In this document: positions 7,501 to 15,701 of the stretch, in pieces | How positions within the stretch are numbered: position 1 is the first letter of the stretch | Layout of the letters: each line of letters opens with the position of its first letter | Source: an uncultured Roseburia sp. | GTDB lineage: Bacteria; Bacillota; Clostridia; Lachnospirales; Lachnospiraceae | NCBI GenBank assembly: GCA_905206195.1 | Contig: CAJLGN010000004.1 | Span: forward strand, 1-16,709 | Direction: 5' to 3' | Length of the DNA stretch: 16,709 bases | The notes under the pieces: generated by a model | What the model was told of the DNA's origin: nothing | Seen by the model: only the letters and a program-made list of their open reading frames with translations | Database searches by the model: none | Translations under genes and position numbers: made by a program

Positions 7501-8432
7501 AATTCCATAAATACCTTTATCGGTTTATAGTCCTTTTTTTCCGCATCAAAATGATAGATTCCAACGAAATGTCCCGGATAGTCATAGACGCGGACAGAAT
7601 TTTTCTCCCACGCTTCCCGGTAATCGAAAAACATCTCCGGTCGGATGCGGTTGCCGTTGTACAAAAGCGTTTCAAATTCAGGTCTTACGACTGCTTTTTC
7701 ATACTGAGCGAAAACAGAATCCACCGGTTTTAAAAACGAGAACTGCTCTGCACTCCACTGCTCTGGCGGAACATCGCCCGCCTCCGCGCGCACAAGCGCC
7801 TCAATTTTTGATATCCGAAGTGCATCCTCCGCACAAAACTCCGACACACGCGTGCGGAGCAATGATTCCATGCAGGCCCCGCACCCCAATTTCTCTCCGA
7901 TATCCTGGCAGAGTGTGCGGATGTATGTGCCCTTCGAGCACTCCACCCGCATCCGAACGCGCGGCAGCTCCACGGAGAGGATCTCTATGGCAAAAATCTG
8001 GACCGCGCGCGCCTTCCGCTCCACCGTGACCCCGGCTCTCGCCAGATCACAGAGCTTTTTTCCATCCACTTTGAGTGCTGAGTACATCGGAGGAATCTGC
8101 ATATATTCCCCCAAAAAACTCAGGATGGTATTCCGAATCTCCACCTCCGCGCACGCGATCTCCTTTTCCTCCAGAACAGTTCCCGTGACGTCCTGCGTGT
8201 CCGTCACGCGGCCAAGAAGCATCACTGTCTCGTACTCCTTGTTTCGATCTGTCAACAGATCGCAAACCTTCGTCGCCCTGCCGACGCACACAGGCAACAC
8301 CCCCTCCGCATCGGGGTCAAGCGTCCCGGTGTGACCAATTTTTCTGGTCCTTAAAATTCCGCGGAGCTTTGCCACCACGTCGAAGGAGGTGTAGCCCTTT
8401 TCCTTATATACATTGATAATTCCACTTATCAT
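7497..8432 (-). CDS. truB: tRNA pseudouridine(55) synthase
   Basis: Isomerises U55 in the T-loop of tRNAs. The 311-residue protein starts MISGIINVYKEKGYTSFDVV and has KIGHTGTLDPDAEGVLPV, with the catalytic Asp at 39. The conserved YSALKVDGKKLCDLARAG and CSKGTYIRTLCQDIGEKLG segments follow. The last 80 residues form the C-terminal RNA-binding part. It starts 16 nt after the nrnA stop, with AAGGAA upstream, and overlaps ribF by 4 nt. Confidence 0.97.
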   Translation of the reverse strand: MISGIINVYKEKGYTSFDVVAKLRGILRTRKIGHTGTLDPDAEGVLPVCVGRATKVCDLLTDRNKEYETVMLLGRVTDTQDVTGTVLEEKEIACAEVEIRNTILSFLGEYMQIPPMYSALKVDGKKLCDLARAGVTVERKARAVQIFAIEILSVELPRVRMRVECSKGTYIRTLCQDIGEKLGCGACMESLLRTRVSEFCAEDALRISKIEALVRAEAGDVPPEQWSAEQFSFLKPVDSVFAQYEKAVVRPEFETLLYNGNRIRPEMFFDYREAWEKNSVRVYDYPGHFVGIYHFDAEKKDYKPIKVFMEL

Positions 8433-8448
8433 TGATTCCCATGTTCCT

Positions 8449-9399
8449 TCATTTCATCTGCTCTGCAATATCAGAAACAATCTGTTCCACAATCTGATCT
8501 GGGTCGCCGCTCATAGAAAAACCAGCCGCCCGGATATGTCCACCACCGCCGTATTTCATTGCAATCCTCGCCAGATCCACACGCTCTCTGGAGCGCGTGC
8601 TGACCTTGAAAGTACCATCTCCGGTCTCATACAGGAAAATCGCCACCTCGACATCCTTGGTCGAGCGCATCTGGTTGACGATACCGTCCAGGTGCTTTGG
8701 CAGCACACGATACTGCATCATCTCCTGGTGCGTGACTATGCTAGAGATGCAGCTTCCGTCCAGATACAGCTTGCTCTTTAAGAGGGCCAGTCCCAGAATC
8801 TGGTTCTGTTCGTAGGTCTTTGTGTAAAAAGTCTCATCCACAATTTTGGAGTAGTTGATGCCAAGCTCCATCAAAGTGCCCGCCGCCTCCATCGTCTTTT
8901 TCGAAGTACAGGAATACTGAAATCCCCCGGTATCATGCACAATTCCAGTATAGATACACTCTGCGATCTCCCTCGTCAGCCGCTCTCTGGGGAGCAATTC
9001 AAAAATGAGCTCCGATGTGGAGCTGGCCTCCGGGAACATATAGTTTTCATCTGCAAAATTCTGGTTGCTGATGTGGTGATCGACGCAGATCGTCTTGCCC
9101 GCTGTCTGAAAATAGTGCGCTGCCTCACCGAGGCGCTCGATGTCCCCACAGTCCTGTGCAATAAATAGATCGTACGTCTTATCCCCGCTAAAATCGGAGA
9201 TTATCTCCTCCGAACGGGACATAAACTTAAAGATATTTGGGATCGGCTCCAGATACAAATCCACATGAATCTGCGGATAATAGGTCTTAATATAATTGTA
9301 GGTTGCAAGACAGGAACCCGTGCAGTCTCCATCGGGACGGACATGCCCGCCGATGGCCACCGTGCGAACCCCTGTCAAAAATTCATCAAAATTCGTCAT
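8449..9399 (-). CDS. nrnA: DHH-family nanoRNase / pAp phosphatase
   Basis: Degrades 2-5 nt RNA fragments (and possibly cyclic-dinucleotide breakdown products) and, in known members, dephosphorylates pAp. The DHH phosphoesterase motifs are all present in the 316-residue protein: HVRPDGD (19-25), DCGD (83-86), DHH (107-109), the Asp of HDTGGF (156), and the DHHA1 substrate motif GGGGHIRAAG (284-293). The frame is open back to 9444, but 9399 has an AAGGCGG ribosome site at proper spacing and gives the family-like start MTNFDEF; the upstream 15 residues (rich in Cys and Arg) look non-coding. It sits between rbfA and truB, a placement common in Bacillota, alongside other RNA enzymes. Confidence 0.93.
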   Translation of the reverse strand: MTNFDEFLTGVRTVAIGGHVRPDGDCTGSCLATYNYIKTYYPQIHVDLYLEPIPNIFKFMSRSEEIISDFSGDKTYDLFIAQDCGDIERLGEAAHYFQTAGKTICVDHHISNQNFADENYMFPEASSTSELIFELLPRERLTREIAECIYTGIVHDTGGFQYSCTSKKTMEAAGTLMELGINYSKIVDETFYTKTYEQNQILGLALLKSKLYLDGSCISSIVTHQEMMQYRVLPKHLDGIVNQMRSTKDVEVAIFLYETGDGTFKVSTRSRERVDLARIAMKYGGGGHIRAAGFSMSGDPDQIVEQIVSDIAEQMK

Positions 9400-9453
9400 T
9401 CTGCACCGCCTTTTCCTCTGTCCACAGCAGAGTGCTGCAGACATCCTCGTGCC

Positions 9454-9837
9454 TTACTCCTCGCTGTCTTCTCCCTCACCGCGGATGTCCCTCGTCACAT
9501 CGTCGATCATTTTTGACATCCGCACTCCATACTCGATGGATTGATCTAAAATAAATGTGATTTCCGGCGTATTCCGCAAATTGATATTCCTCGCAAGTTC
9601 CCTGCGGATATAGCCCTCCGCACTCCGGAGCCCCGCCAAAGTGTCTTTCTGGGATTCCTCATCTCCCAGTACGCTGATGTACGCCTTGCATGTCTTGAGA
9701 TCCGGCGCCACCTCCACCGTGACCACGCTGGTCATGGGATTGATGCGCGGATCCTTGATGTCACCCCGTATAATGTTGGAGAGCTCACGCAGAACTTCCC
9801 CATTGATCCGGGTATTTTTAATACTATTTTTTCTCAT
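9454..9837 (-). CDS. rbfA: 30S ribosome-binding factor A
   Basis: Assembly factor with a single KH-like fold that helps mature the 16S 5' end and is needed for cold growth. The 127-residue protein shows RINGEVLRELSNIIRGDIKDPRI, VTVEVAPDLKTCKAYISVLG, and IRRELARNINLRNTPEITFILDQSIEYG in family order. The C-terminus is acidic (GEGEDSEE). The ribosome site is GGAGG with an 11-nt spacer. It lies downstream of infB, as in most bacteria. Confidence 0.97.
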   Translation of the reverse strand: MRKNSIKNTRINGEVLRELSNIIRGDIKDPRINPMTSVVTVEVAPDLKTCKAYISVLGDEESQKDTLAGLRSAEGYIRRELARNINLRNTPEITFILDQSIEYGVRMSKMIDDVTRDIRGEGEDSEE

Positions 9838-9877
9838 TCAAATAAAATCCTCCAAAAACTCGGATGGCCAAAGTCCC

Positions 9878-9902
9878 GGAAGAACGCGTTTTGCGCTCTT
9901 CC
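9878..9902 (-). other. Hairpin in the infB-rbfA gap
   Basis: A 10-bp stem (one G-U) with a 5-nt loop, GGAAGAGCGC-AAAAC-GCGTTCTTCC on the minus strand. No T run follows, so simple termination is unlikely; an RNA-processing or message-stability element is possible. A second small stem, GCGTC/GACGC (9950-9962), lies directly after the infB stop. Confidence 0.5.
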
Positions 9903-9963
9903 ATCGAAAGCTCCGAAGCTCTTACGCCGCTTGTTTTGCAGCATTGAGGGCGTCCGTGACGCA

Positions 9964-12900
9964 TTAGCGCGGCACTTCTACCATGGTGTACGCCTCGACA
10001 ATGTCAAACTCTGCAATGTCGTTAAAGCCCTCAAACACAAGACCACACTCGTAACCTGCCTTGACTTCCTTCACATCGTCCTTGAAACGCTTTAAGGATG
10101 CGAGATCGCCCTCGAAAATCTGTGTTCCCTCCCGGGAAATTCGCACTTTGCAGCCCCTCTGGAATACGCCGTCAAGCACGTAGGATCCCGCGATATTTCC
10201 GATGCCGGAAGCCTTGAAGATCTGACGCACCTCCGCGTGTCCGAGCACCTTCTCCTCGAAGATCGGGTCCAGCATACCCTTCATCGCTGCCTCCACATCC
10301 TCGATAGCGCTGTAGATCACTCTGTACAGTCTCACATCTACATTTTCCTTCTCCGCAGTGACCTTCGCGGTCGGATCTGGACGGACGTTGAAACCGATGA
10401 TGATCGCATTTGATGCAGATGCTAAGCTGACATCGGACTCGTTGATCGCACCGACGCCTCCGTGGATGACTTTGACAATGACCTCCTCATTCGACAACTT
10501 CACGAGACTCTGTTTCACCGCCTCCACGGAACCCTGCACATCGGCCTTTACAATAATATTCAGCTCCTTGACATTTCCAGACTGAATCTGTGAGAACAGA
10601 TCGTCCAGAGACATCTTTGCCTTGGTGTCCTCGATCAGGCGATTCTTGCTCTCGGAAATGTAGGTCTCAGCGAAAGATCTCGCCTCTTTTTCCGTATCCG
10701 TCGAGACAAACGTCTCGCCCGCCTCGGGCACCGCGGAAAGTCCAAGAATTTCCACCGGAGTGGAAGGTCCTGCCTCCTTCACCCGTCTTCCCTGATCGTC
10801 GATCATCGCGCGCACCTTGCCGTAGCAGCTTCCGCACGCGACAGGCTGACCGACCTTTAACGTACCCTTCTGTACCAGAACTGTTGCCACTGCACCGCGC
10901 CCCTTATCGAGCTGTGCCTCAATGACAAGCCCTCTCGCGTTGCGGCTCGGATTCGCCTTCAATTCGAGCACCTCCGCAGTCAGCAGAATCATCTCCAGCA
11001 GGTTCTCGACACCATCCTTGGTGTGCGCCGATACCGGACAAAAGATCGTGCTTCCACCCCAGTCCTCGGGGATCAGCTCATACTCGGACAACTCCTGCTT
11101 TACGCGCTCAATATTGGCGCTCGGCTTGTCGATCTTGTTGATGGCAACGATGATCTCAACGCCCGCCGCCTTTGCGTGGTTGATCGCCTCCACGGTCTGC
11201 GGCATCACGCCGTCGTCGGCCGCAACCACAAGAATTGCAATATCGGTCGAATTTGCGCCGCGCATACGCATCGCGGTGAACGCCTCGTGTCCCGGTGTAT
11301 CCAAAAACGTAATGTTCTGGTTGTTGATCGACACCACAGACGCACCGATGTGCTGTGTGATGCCTCCCGCCTCGCGGTCGGTCACACGAGTCGATCGTAT
11401 TGCATCCAAAAGGGACGTCTTACCGTGGTCAACATGACCCATGACGCAGACTACCGGCGGACGTGCCACTAAGGTATCTTCTGGGTCATCCTCCTCTTTG
11501 AGCAACTCTGCAATGACGTCAATCTTCTCCTCAGGCTCGCAGATAAAATTGAATTCTAAGGCGATCTCCTCCGCGTTCTCGTAGTCGACTTCCTGGTTTA
11601 CCGTCACCATAGTCCCCTTTAAGAACAGCTTCTTGACAATCACGGACGGCTGTATTTTCATCTTTTCCGCAAGCTCTTTGATTGTGAGCTTCTCCGGAAG
11701 AATCAGTGTCTTGATTACCTCCTCCTGTTTCGGCTGCGGCTGCTGCTGCGCTTTCTTTTTGCCGCCGTTCTTCTCGAGATTTACAAAGCGCTCCTGTCTC
11801 TTTCCGCCCAGTGCATCGTAATCATTGCGCTGCTTGCCGCTCTTATTGCGCTCCTTGTCGCGGTCTCTGGACTCCTTTCCGCGAAGCTCCTCCGTCGCCA
11901 CGTTCGTGGACTCCTTGTTAAAGCGGTCGATTTCACGGTCGAGTCTACCGCCCCCGTTTCCGCGGAATGCGTGATTGCCTCGCCCGCCGTTTCGGTCGCC
12001 CTGCGCTCCATTCTGCCCCGGTCTGCCGTTCGAGAATGGTCTCTGATTGCCGTCCGGTCTGCCGCCTCGCTTACCGCCAAATCCTCCCTGTCCCGGTCTG
12101 ACCTGTCGATCCCCGCCATTTGGACGACGGTCCCCGTTCATCGGACGGCGATCCCCGCTATTTGGACGGCGGTCCCCGCTCATCGGGCGACGATCACGGT
12201 CCGCACTATTCGGACGGCGATCTCCTCCCTGCGGGCGGCGATCCCCGCCTGTCTGACGTCCTTCTCCCGACTGTGCATAGACATTCTGATATACATTTCC
12301 ATATACGTTATTTAGACGGCTCTCTTTTTGGGGCGCCGTATTTTCATCCTTCTTTTCAGCCTCCTGCGCCTTTTCCGCCTGCTCTCTGGCCGCCTGCGCC
12401 CTCTCCGCCGCGAGGCGCTCCGCCTCCTCAGCCGCCTTTACTGCCTCCGGATTGATCGCGCGCTCAAATGCTTTTCTCACATCATAGCCATTGGCAGGTC
12501 TCGCCTGGCGTGCGTCTGCCGGTCTGCCTCCCTGTGGGCGGCGATCCCCGCTATTTGGACGGCGGTCGCCAGCTCCCGGGCGTCCACCGCCCTGTCCCGG
12601 TCTCCGGTTTGTTCCGCGACCAGTCCCCTGCTTACTATACTGTGCATTAAACACAGCTGTTATACTCGACTTCTTCTTCGGGCGCTCCTGACCTCTCTCC
12701 TCTGGGCTCGCCGCTCCCTCACTCTTTGGCGCAGCCTTCGCTGCCCCCTCCAGCCTCGGTGCACGCTGTTCGTCTTTCTTTTGCGCGCCCTCCGCCACTT
12801 TTTCTGAGGGCGTTTCCACCTTTGTCTTTCCTGCCTTTGACTCAGCCCCCGCACCTGTGCCTCTTCCAAACTTTTTGCGCACCATTTCCTGCACGGCATC

Positions 12901-13017
12901 CTCGATGTTGCTGCTGTGGGATTTTACCGCGTGCTCCGTCGCACTTAAAAATTCTATAATCTGTTTATTTTCAATTCCTAACTCTTTTGCAAGTTCATGA
13001 ACTCTCATTTTTGCCAT
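9964..13017 (-). CDS. infB: Translation initiation factor IF-2
   Basis: GTPase that places initiator fMet-tRNA on the 30S subunit and promotes 50S joining. The 1017 residues read: N-terminal IF-2N-type domain (1-50), a long disordered linker (51-430), a second IF-2N domain (about 435-490), the G domain (520-690, with G1 GHVDHGKT 527-534, G3 DTPGH 573-577, G4 NKID 627-630), then domains II, III and IV to the end. The linker holds a charged Ala/Glu coiled-coil-like helix (190-222) and two clusters of Arg-rich [16 protein letters not shown] repeats (150-160 and 257-304). The linker is long, and its repeat-bearing DNA is the most repetitive in the window. The start at 13017 is 17 nt after the ylxQ stop, with GGAGG 11 nt and AGGA 4 nt upstream; an ATG three codons in is the alternative. 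Confidence 0.98.
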   Translation of the reverse strand: MAKMRVHELAKELGIENKQIIEFLSATEHAVKSHSSNIEDAVQEMVRKKFGRGTGAGAESKAGKTKVETPSEKVAEGAQKKDEQRAPRLEGAAKAAPKSEGAASPEERGQERPKKKSSITAVFNAQYSKQGTGRGTNRRPGQGGGRPGAGDRRPNSGDRRPQGGRPADARQARPANGYDVRKAFERAINPEAVKAAEEAERLAAERAQAAREQAEKAQEAEKKDENTAPQKESRLNNVYGNVYQNVYAQSGEGRQTGGDRRPQGGDRRPNSADRDRRPMSGDRRPNSGDRRPMNGDRRPNGGDRQVRPGQGGFGGKRGGRPDGNQRPFSNGRPGQNGAQGDRNGGRGNHAFRGNGGGRLDREIDRFNKESTNVATEELRGKESRDRDKERNKSGKQRNDYDALGGKRQERFVNLEKNGGKKKAQQQPQPKQEEVIKTLILPEKLTIKELAEKMKIQPSVIVKKLFLKGTMVTVNQEVDYENAEEIALEFNFICEPEEKIDVIAELLKEEDDPEDTLVARPPVVCVMGHVDHGKTSLLDAIRSTRVTDREAGGITQHIGASVVSINNQNITFLDTPGHEAFTAMRMRGANSTDIAILVVAADDGVMPQTVEAINHAKAAGVEIIVAINKIDKPSANIERVKQELSEYELIPEDWGGSTIFCPVSAHTKDGVENLLEMILLTAEVLELKANPSRNARGLVIEAQLDKGRGAVATVLVQKGTLKVGQPVACGSCYGKVRAMIDDQGRRVKEAGPSTPVEILGLSAVPEAGETFVSTDTEKEARSFAETYISESKNRLIEDTKAKMSLDDLFSQIQSGNVKELNIIVKADVQGSVEAVKQSLVKLSNEEVIVKVIHGGVGAINESDVSLASASNAIIIGFNVRPDPTAKVTAEKENVDVRLYRVIYSAIEDVEAAMKGMLDPIFEEKVLGHAEVRQIFKASGIGNIAGSYVLDGVFQRGCKVRISREGTQIFEGDLASLKRFKDDVKEVKAGYECGLVFEGFNDIAEFDIVEAYTMVEVPR
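12103..12582 (-). repeat. GDRRP-type coding repeats with an exact 29-bp direct repeat in infB
   Basis: Degenerate copies of an Arg-Arg-Pro coding unit ([28 protein letters not shown]) occur at 12103-12249 and 12523-12582. A 29-bp segment is identical at 12146-12174 and 12539-12567, both encoding [10 protein letters not shown]. The spacing is 393 bp, exactly 131 codons, so recombination between them would stay in frame. Confidence 0.85.
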
Positions 13018-13034
13018 TTATCCTGTTTCCTCCA

Positions 13035-13355
13035 TTATTCAGTTGTTAACATCTGCTTCAATTTATCCTCGATCGAATGGGCTAGCCCTTCGTTTATCAC
13101 CGCCAAAGATGCCCGAAATTCTTTTCCGATGAAATGTCCCAACGTCTCTTTTTCTCCGTACAGATACATCGGCACTTCATAGAAATCTGTCATATTCCGA
13201 AACATCTTCTGTGTGTTCTCTGACGCATCCGCCGCCACGATAACGAGATACGCCCTCCCGTCTTTGACTGCCTTTTCGGTGGAAAATTCGCCGCTTACAA
13301 CACTGCCGGACTTTGCCGCAATGCCGAGCATTGACAATACCTTATCTGGTTTCAA
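13035..13355 (-). CDS. ylxQ: L7Ae/L30e-family RNA-binding protein YlxQ
   Basis: A 106-residue protein with the L7Ae fold signature: KVLSMLGIAAKSGSVVSGEFSTEKAVKDGRAYLVIVAADAS (residues 5-45). Members bind kink-turn-like RNA; YlxQ's partner is not well defined. The start is a TTG at 13355 inside the end of the upstream gene (14-nt overlap), preceded by GGAGGAG within 3 nt. The first in-frame ATG is residue 9, which would cut into the first conserved helix, so TTG is preferred. The overlap implies coupled translation with rnpM. Confidence 0.88.
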   Translation of the reverse strand: MKPDKVLSMLGIAAKSGSVVSGEFSTEKAVKDGRAYLVIVAADASENTQKMFRNMTDFYEVPMYLYGEKETLGHFIGKEFRASLAVINEGLAHSIEDKLKQMLTTE

Positions 13356-13632
13356 ACTCCTCCATCTCCTTTGTCAGTGTTTCATATACATCCTCTGGGA
13401 TTGGCATTTTAAGTGATCGTTCAAGACCCTTGTTCTTTATCGCCGCTTTTAAGCAGGCGCCGTTCGGGCAGATATATGCCCCTCTGCCGTTCTTCCTCCC
13501 GGTCGTATCCAAAAGGATCTCGCTCTTTGACTCCTCCGTGGCAACAGTCTTTAGCACCCGAATCATATCCTTTTTGGGTTTCATCTCGCGGCACCCGACA
13601 CACTGACGCATGGGAATTTTCTTATTCGCCAT
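13342..13632 (-). CDS. rnpM: YlxR-family RNA-binding protein (RNase P modulator)
   Basis: A 96-residue protein beginning MANKKIPMRQCVGCREMKPKK, with the family's CVGC pair (Cys11, Cys14), GRKNGRGAYICPNGAC (Cys55, Cys60) and the KGLERSL segment. YlxR of Bacillus subtilis has been reported to bind and modulate RNase P, hence RnpM. The open frame reaches a TTG at 13641, but the AGGAG there abuts it; from the ATG at 13632 the same AGGAG is 9 nt away. It starts 15 nt after nusA, in the universal nusA-ylxR-ylxQ-infB order. Confidence 0.93.
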   Translation of the reverse strand: MANKKIPMRQCVGCREMKPKKDMIRVLKTVATEESKSEILLDTTGRKNGRGAYICPNGACLKAAIKNKGLERSLKMPIPEDVYETLTKEMEEFETR

Positions 13633-13647
13633 TCTCCTCAACTCCTA

Positions 13648-14901
13648 TCACACTTCGCCGCCGTGATCAGGATCCACATCGCCGTCCGTCTCCCCGGTGT
13701 AATCGCCCGCAGCAAATTCACCCTCCTGGTCATACTCGCTCTCGGTGTAATCACCCGGACTGTACGCGCCGTCGTCTGCGTATTCCCCATCCTCTGCGTA
13801 CTCGTCATCATAGTACTCATCGTCCTCGTAGTAATCATTCTCATAGTCGAGAAAGTCACCGGACTCCCGCGCCTGCGTCTCGCTCTTGATATCGATCTTA
13901 AATCCGGTCAGACGCGCAGCAAGTCTCGCATTCTGCCCCTCTTTTCCGATGGCGAGGGATAGCTGGTAATCCGGCACAACAACCTTCGCGGATTTTTCCT
14001 CGCCGTCCGCGATAACGGAGATGACTTTCGCTGGGCTTAGCGCATTCTCAATCATCATCGCCGGATTCTCATTCCATGTTATGATATCGATCTTCTCTCC
14101 CCGCAGCTCATTTACGATGGCGTTCACCCGCGCGCCGTTCATTCCGACACATGCACCCACCGGATCGACATCTGGGTCGTTGGACCACACCGCGATCTTC
14201 GTTCTGCTTCCCGCTTCTCTGGCAATCGCCTTGATCTCGACGATTCCCTCTTTCACCTCGGTCACTTCGGACTCAAAGAGACGCTTCACTAACTCCGGGT
14301 GTGTTCTGGACACTAAGATCTTCGGCCCCTTGGGGGTCGATTTCACTTCCAGGACATAAAGCTTGATCCGCTCCGTCGGCTGGAACACCTCGCCGCGCAC
14401 CTGCTCGTTCTCCGTTAAAATCGCATCCACCTTTCCGAGATTGATGCTGACATTTCTTCCGATATAACGCTGCACCACGCCGGTCACGACATCCTTTTCC
14501 TTGCTGTAGTACTGATCGAAGAGCACTTTGCGCTCCTCCTCTCGGATCTTCTGCAGAATGACATTCTTCGCATTCATGGTGGCGATTCGCCCGAATTCCT
14601 TGGACTGCACCTCGATATTCACGATGTCGCCCACCTCGTACTTGGAATCAACGAGCTTTGCATTCACAAGGCTGATCTCCTCCACCGCATCCTCCACCTG
14701 ATCCACAACCGTTTTCTCCTGAAATACATGATACTCGCATGTCTCCGGATCAATGCTTACTTTTACATTCTCGGACTTGCCGAAATGGTTTTTGCAGGCA
14801 GTTACAAGAGAATTCTCAATCGCCTCCAAAAGTGTCTCCTTGCTGATATTTTTTTCCTGCTCTAATATGGTCAATGCTTCTAATAACTCATTATTACTCA
14901 T
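13648..14901 (-). CDS. nusA: Transcription termination/antitermination factor NusA
   Basis: RNA polymerase-binding factor that modulates pausing, termination and antitermination. The 417 residues show the N-terminal polymerase-binding domain (1-130), S1 (about 134-200), KH1 (about 230-285, with GACVGMNGARVNAIV) and KH2 (about 300-345, with LAIGKEGQNARLAARLTG). After residue 345 comes a 72-residue tail with 30 Asp/Glu, 11 Tyr and no Lys or Arg. Bacillota NusA often ends soon after KH2; E. coli NusA has acidic repeat domains, but this tail looks disordered and is not those domains. The ribosome site is GGGAGG with a 9-nt spacer. It lies 65 bp after rimP. Confidence 0.97.
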   Translation of the reverse strand: MSNNELLEALTILEQEKNISKETLLEAIENSLVTACKNHFGKSENVKVSIDPETCEYHVFQEKTVVDQVEDAVEEISLVNAKLVDSKYEVGDIVNIEVQSKEFGRIATMNAKNVILQKIREEERKVLFDQYYSKEKDVVTGVVQRYIGRNVSINLGKVDAILTENEQVRGEVFQPTERIKLYVLEVKSTPKGPKILVSRTHPELVKRLFESEVTEVKEGIVEIKAIAREAGSRTKIAVWSNDPDVDPVGACVGMNGARVNAIVNELRGEKIDIITWNENPAMMIENALSPAKVISVIADGEEKSAKVVVPDYQLSLAIGKEGQNARLAARLTGFKIDIKSETQARESGDFLDYENDYYEDDEYYDDEYAEDGEYADDGAYSPGDYTESEYDQEGEFAAGDYTGETDGDVDPDHGGEV

Positions 14902-14966
14902 TTTTATTATCCTCCCGTTTCTTTCTTTTGGTTATTATGACGCAAGTAATGGATTACCCTTTTTAA

Positions 14967-15434
14967 TTAAAAATGAAATGCCAGACGGATCAAGGCGATG
15001 TCCGCCTTCTCAAAGGTCACCGCCCCTCCCTCCTCAGGCTCTATGGTCACGGTCTTCTCATCGTACGCCGATAAGATCCCATAAAATTCTTTTTCCCGGT
15101 TGATGGCACGGTAGGTTCGTATCTCAACTTCCTTCCCCATGCTCCTGATATAGTCTTTTTCTTTTTTTAACGGTCTTCCGAGTCCCGGTGAACTCACCTC
15201 GAAAATATAAGAGTCCTCCACGAAATCCTCGCGGTCCAGAATCTCGTTCATCTCTCTGGCCACCGCCTCGCAGTCGTTCACGGTGATTCCGCCCTCCTTG
15301 TCGATGTAGGCTCTCAAATACCAGGTGCCGCCCTCCCTCACATACTCGACATCCACGAGTTCAAAATTCATGCGCTCTAAGATGGGTGTGAGCAGTTCTT
15401 CGGTGCGCGCTTCGTATGTTTCACGCTTTGACAT
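14967..15434 (-). CDS. rimP: Ribosome maturation factor RimP
   Basis: Assists 30S assembly (16S 3' domain, S12 region). The 155-residue protein has the family signature through EVSSPGLGRPLKKEKDY (residues about 79-95), preceded by FELVDVEYVREGGTWYLRAYID, and a C-terminal Sm-like part (KEFYGILSAYDEKTVTIEPEEG). The start has an AAGGTG-type ribosome site. It heads the nusA-infB operon as usual. Confidence 0.96.
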   Translation of the reverse strand: MSKRETYEARTEELLTPILERMNFELVDVEYVREGGTWYLRAYIDKEGGITVNDCEAVAREMNEILDREDFVEDSYIFEVSSPGLGRPLKKEKDYIRSMGKEVEIRTYRAINREKEFYGILSAYDEKTVTIEPEEGGAVTFEKADIALIRLAFHF

Positions 15435-15542
15435 GTGTACACCTTCTTTCTCCGTATTCCATTTTCAGTCCGATGACGACACGCGCTGTATCCTCTGCTC
15501 TCCACCTGGATTTTATGCAAAATTTACCCCGCCTAAACGCGA

Positions 15543-15572
15543 ATTGAGAGAGGGCTTTCGTCCTCTCTCAAT
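15543..15572 (-). promoter_or_regulatory. Strong hairpin in the rimP operon leader
   Basis: An 11-bp perfect stem, ATTGAGAGAGG/CCTCTCTCAAT, with an 8-nt loop, about 110 nt before the rimP start and soon after the putative transcription start. There is no T run on either side, so it is not a standard terminator. A 5' stabilising hairpin or a protein-binding element is possible. Confidence 0.5.
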
Positions 15573-15595
15573 CCAGTCATCGTGTTATCGTATTT

Positions 15596-15624
15596 ACAAT
15601 AGCACTTTGCGTCATAAAATGCAA
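15596..15624 (-). promoter_or_regulatory. Candidate extended -10 promoter for the rimP-ribF operon
   Basis: Minus strand TTGCAT (15624-15619), a 17-bp spacer ending TGC, and TATTGT (15601-15596). The -35 matches consensus at only three positions, but the TGn extended -10 compensates. An overlapping alternative is ATGACG-17-TACGAT. This is the only plausible promoter I see between the sialidase and rimP. Confidence 0.5.
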
Positions 15625-15659
15625 GACTTTTATTCCAAACCACCGCTTTCTTTTTCGCA

Positions 15660-15680
15660 CGGACACCGGCTTCATGTCCG
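15660..15680 (-). other. Small hairpin after the sialidase stop
   Basis: CGGACA/TGTCCG, a 6-bp stem with a 9-nt loop, 22 bp after the stop codon. No T run follows on the minus strand, so its role as a terminator is doubtful. It may end or protect the sialidase message. Confidence 0.3.
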
Positions 15681-15701
15681 ACTGCCTGCGGTATTCTCGC
15701 A

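Noticed and set aside
10922..11437. 171-codon open frame on the plus strand
   Set aside because: Antisense to the IF-2 G domain, with low-complexity translation; a shadow of infB.
12103..12582. CRISPR-like short repeats
   Set aside because: The repeats are degenerate, in frame and codon-phased within infB, without regular unique spacers.
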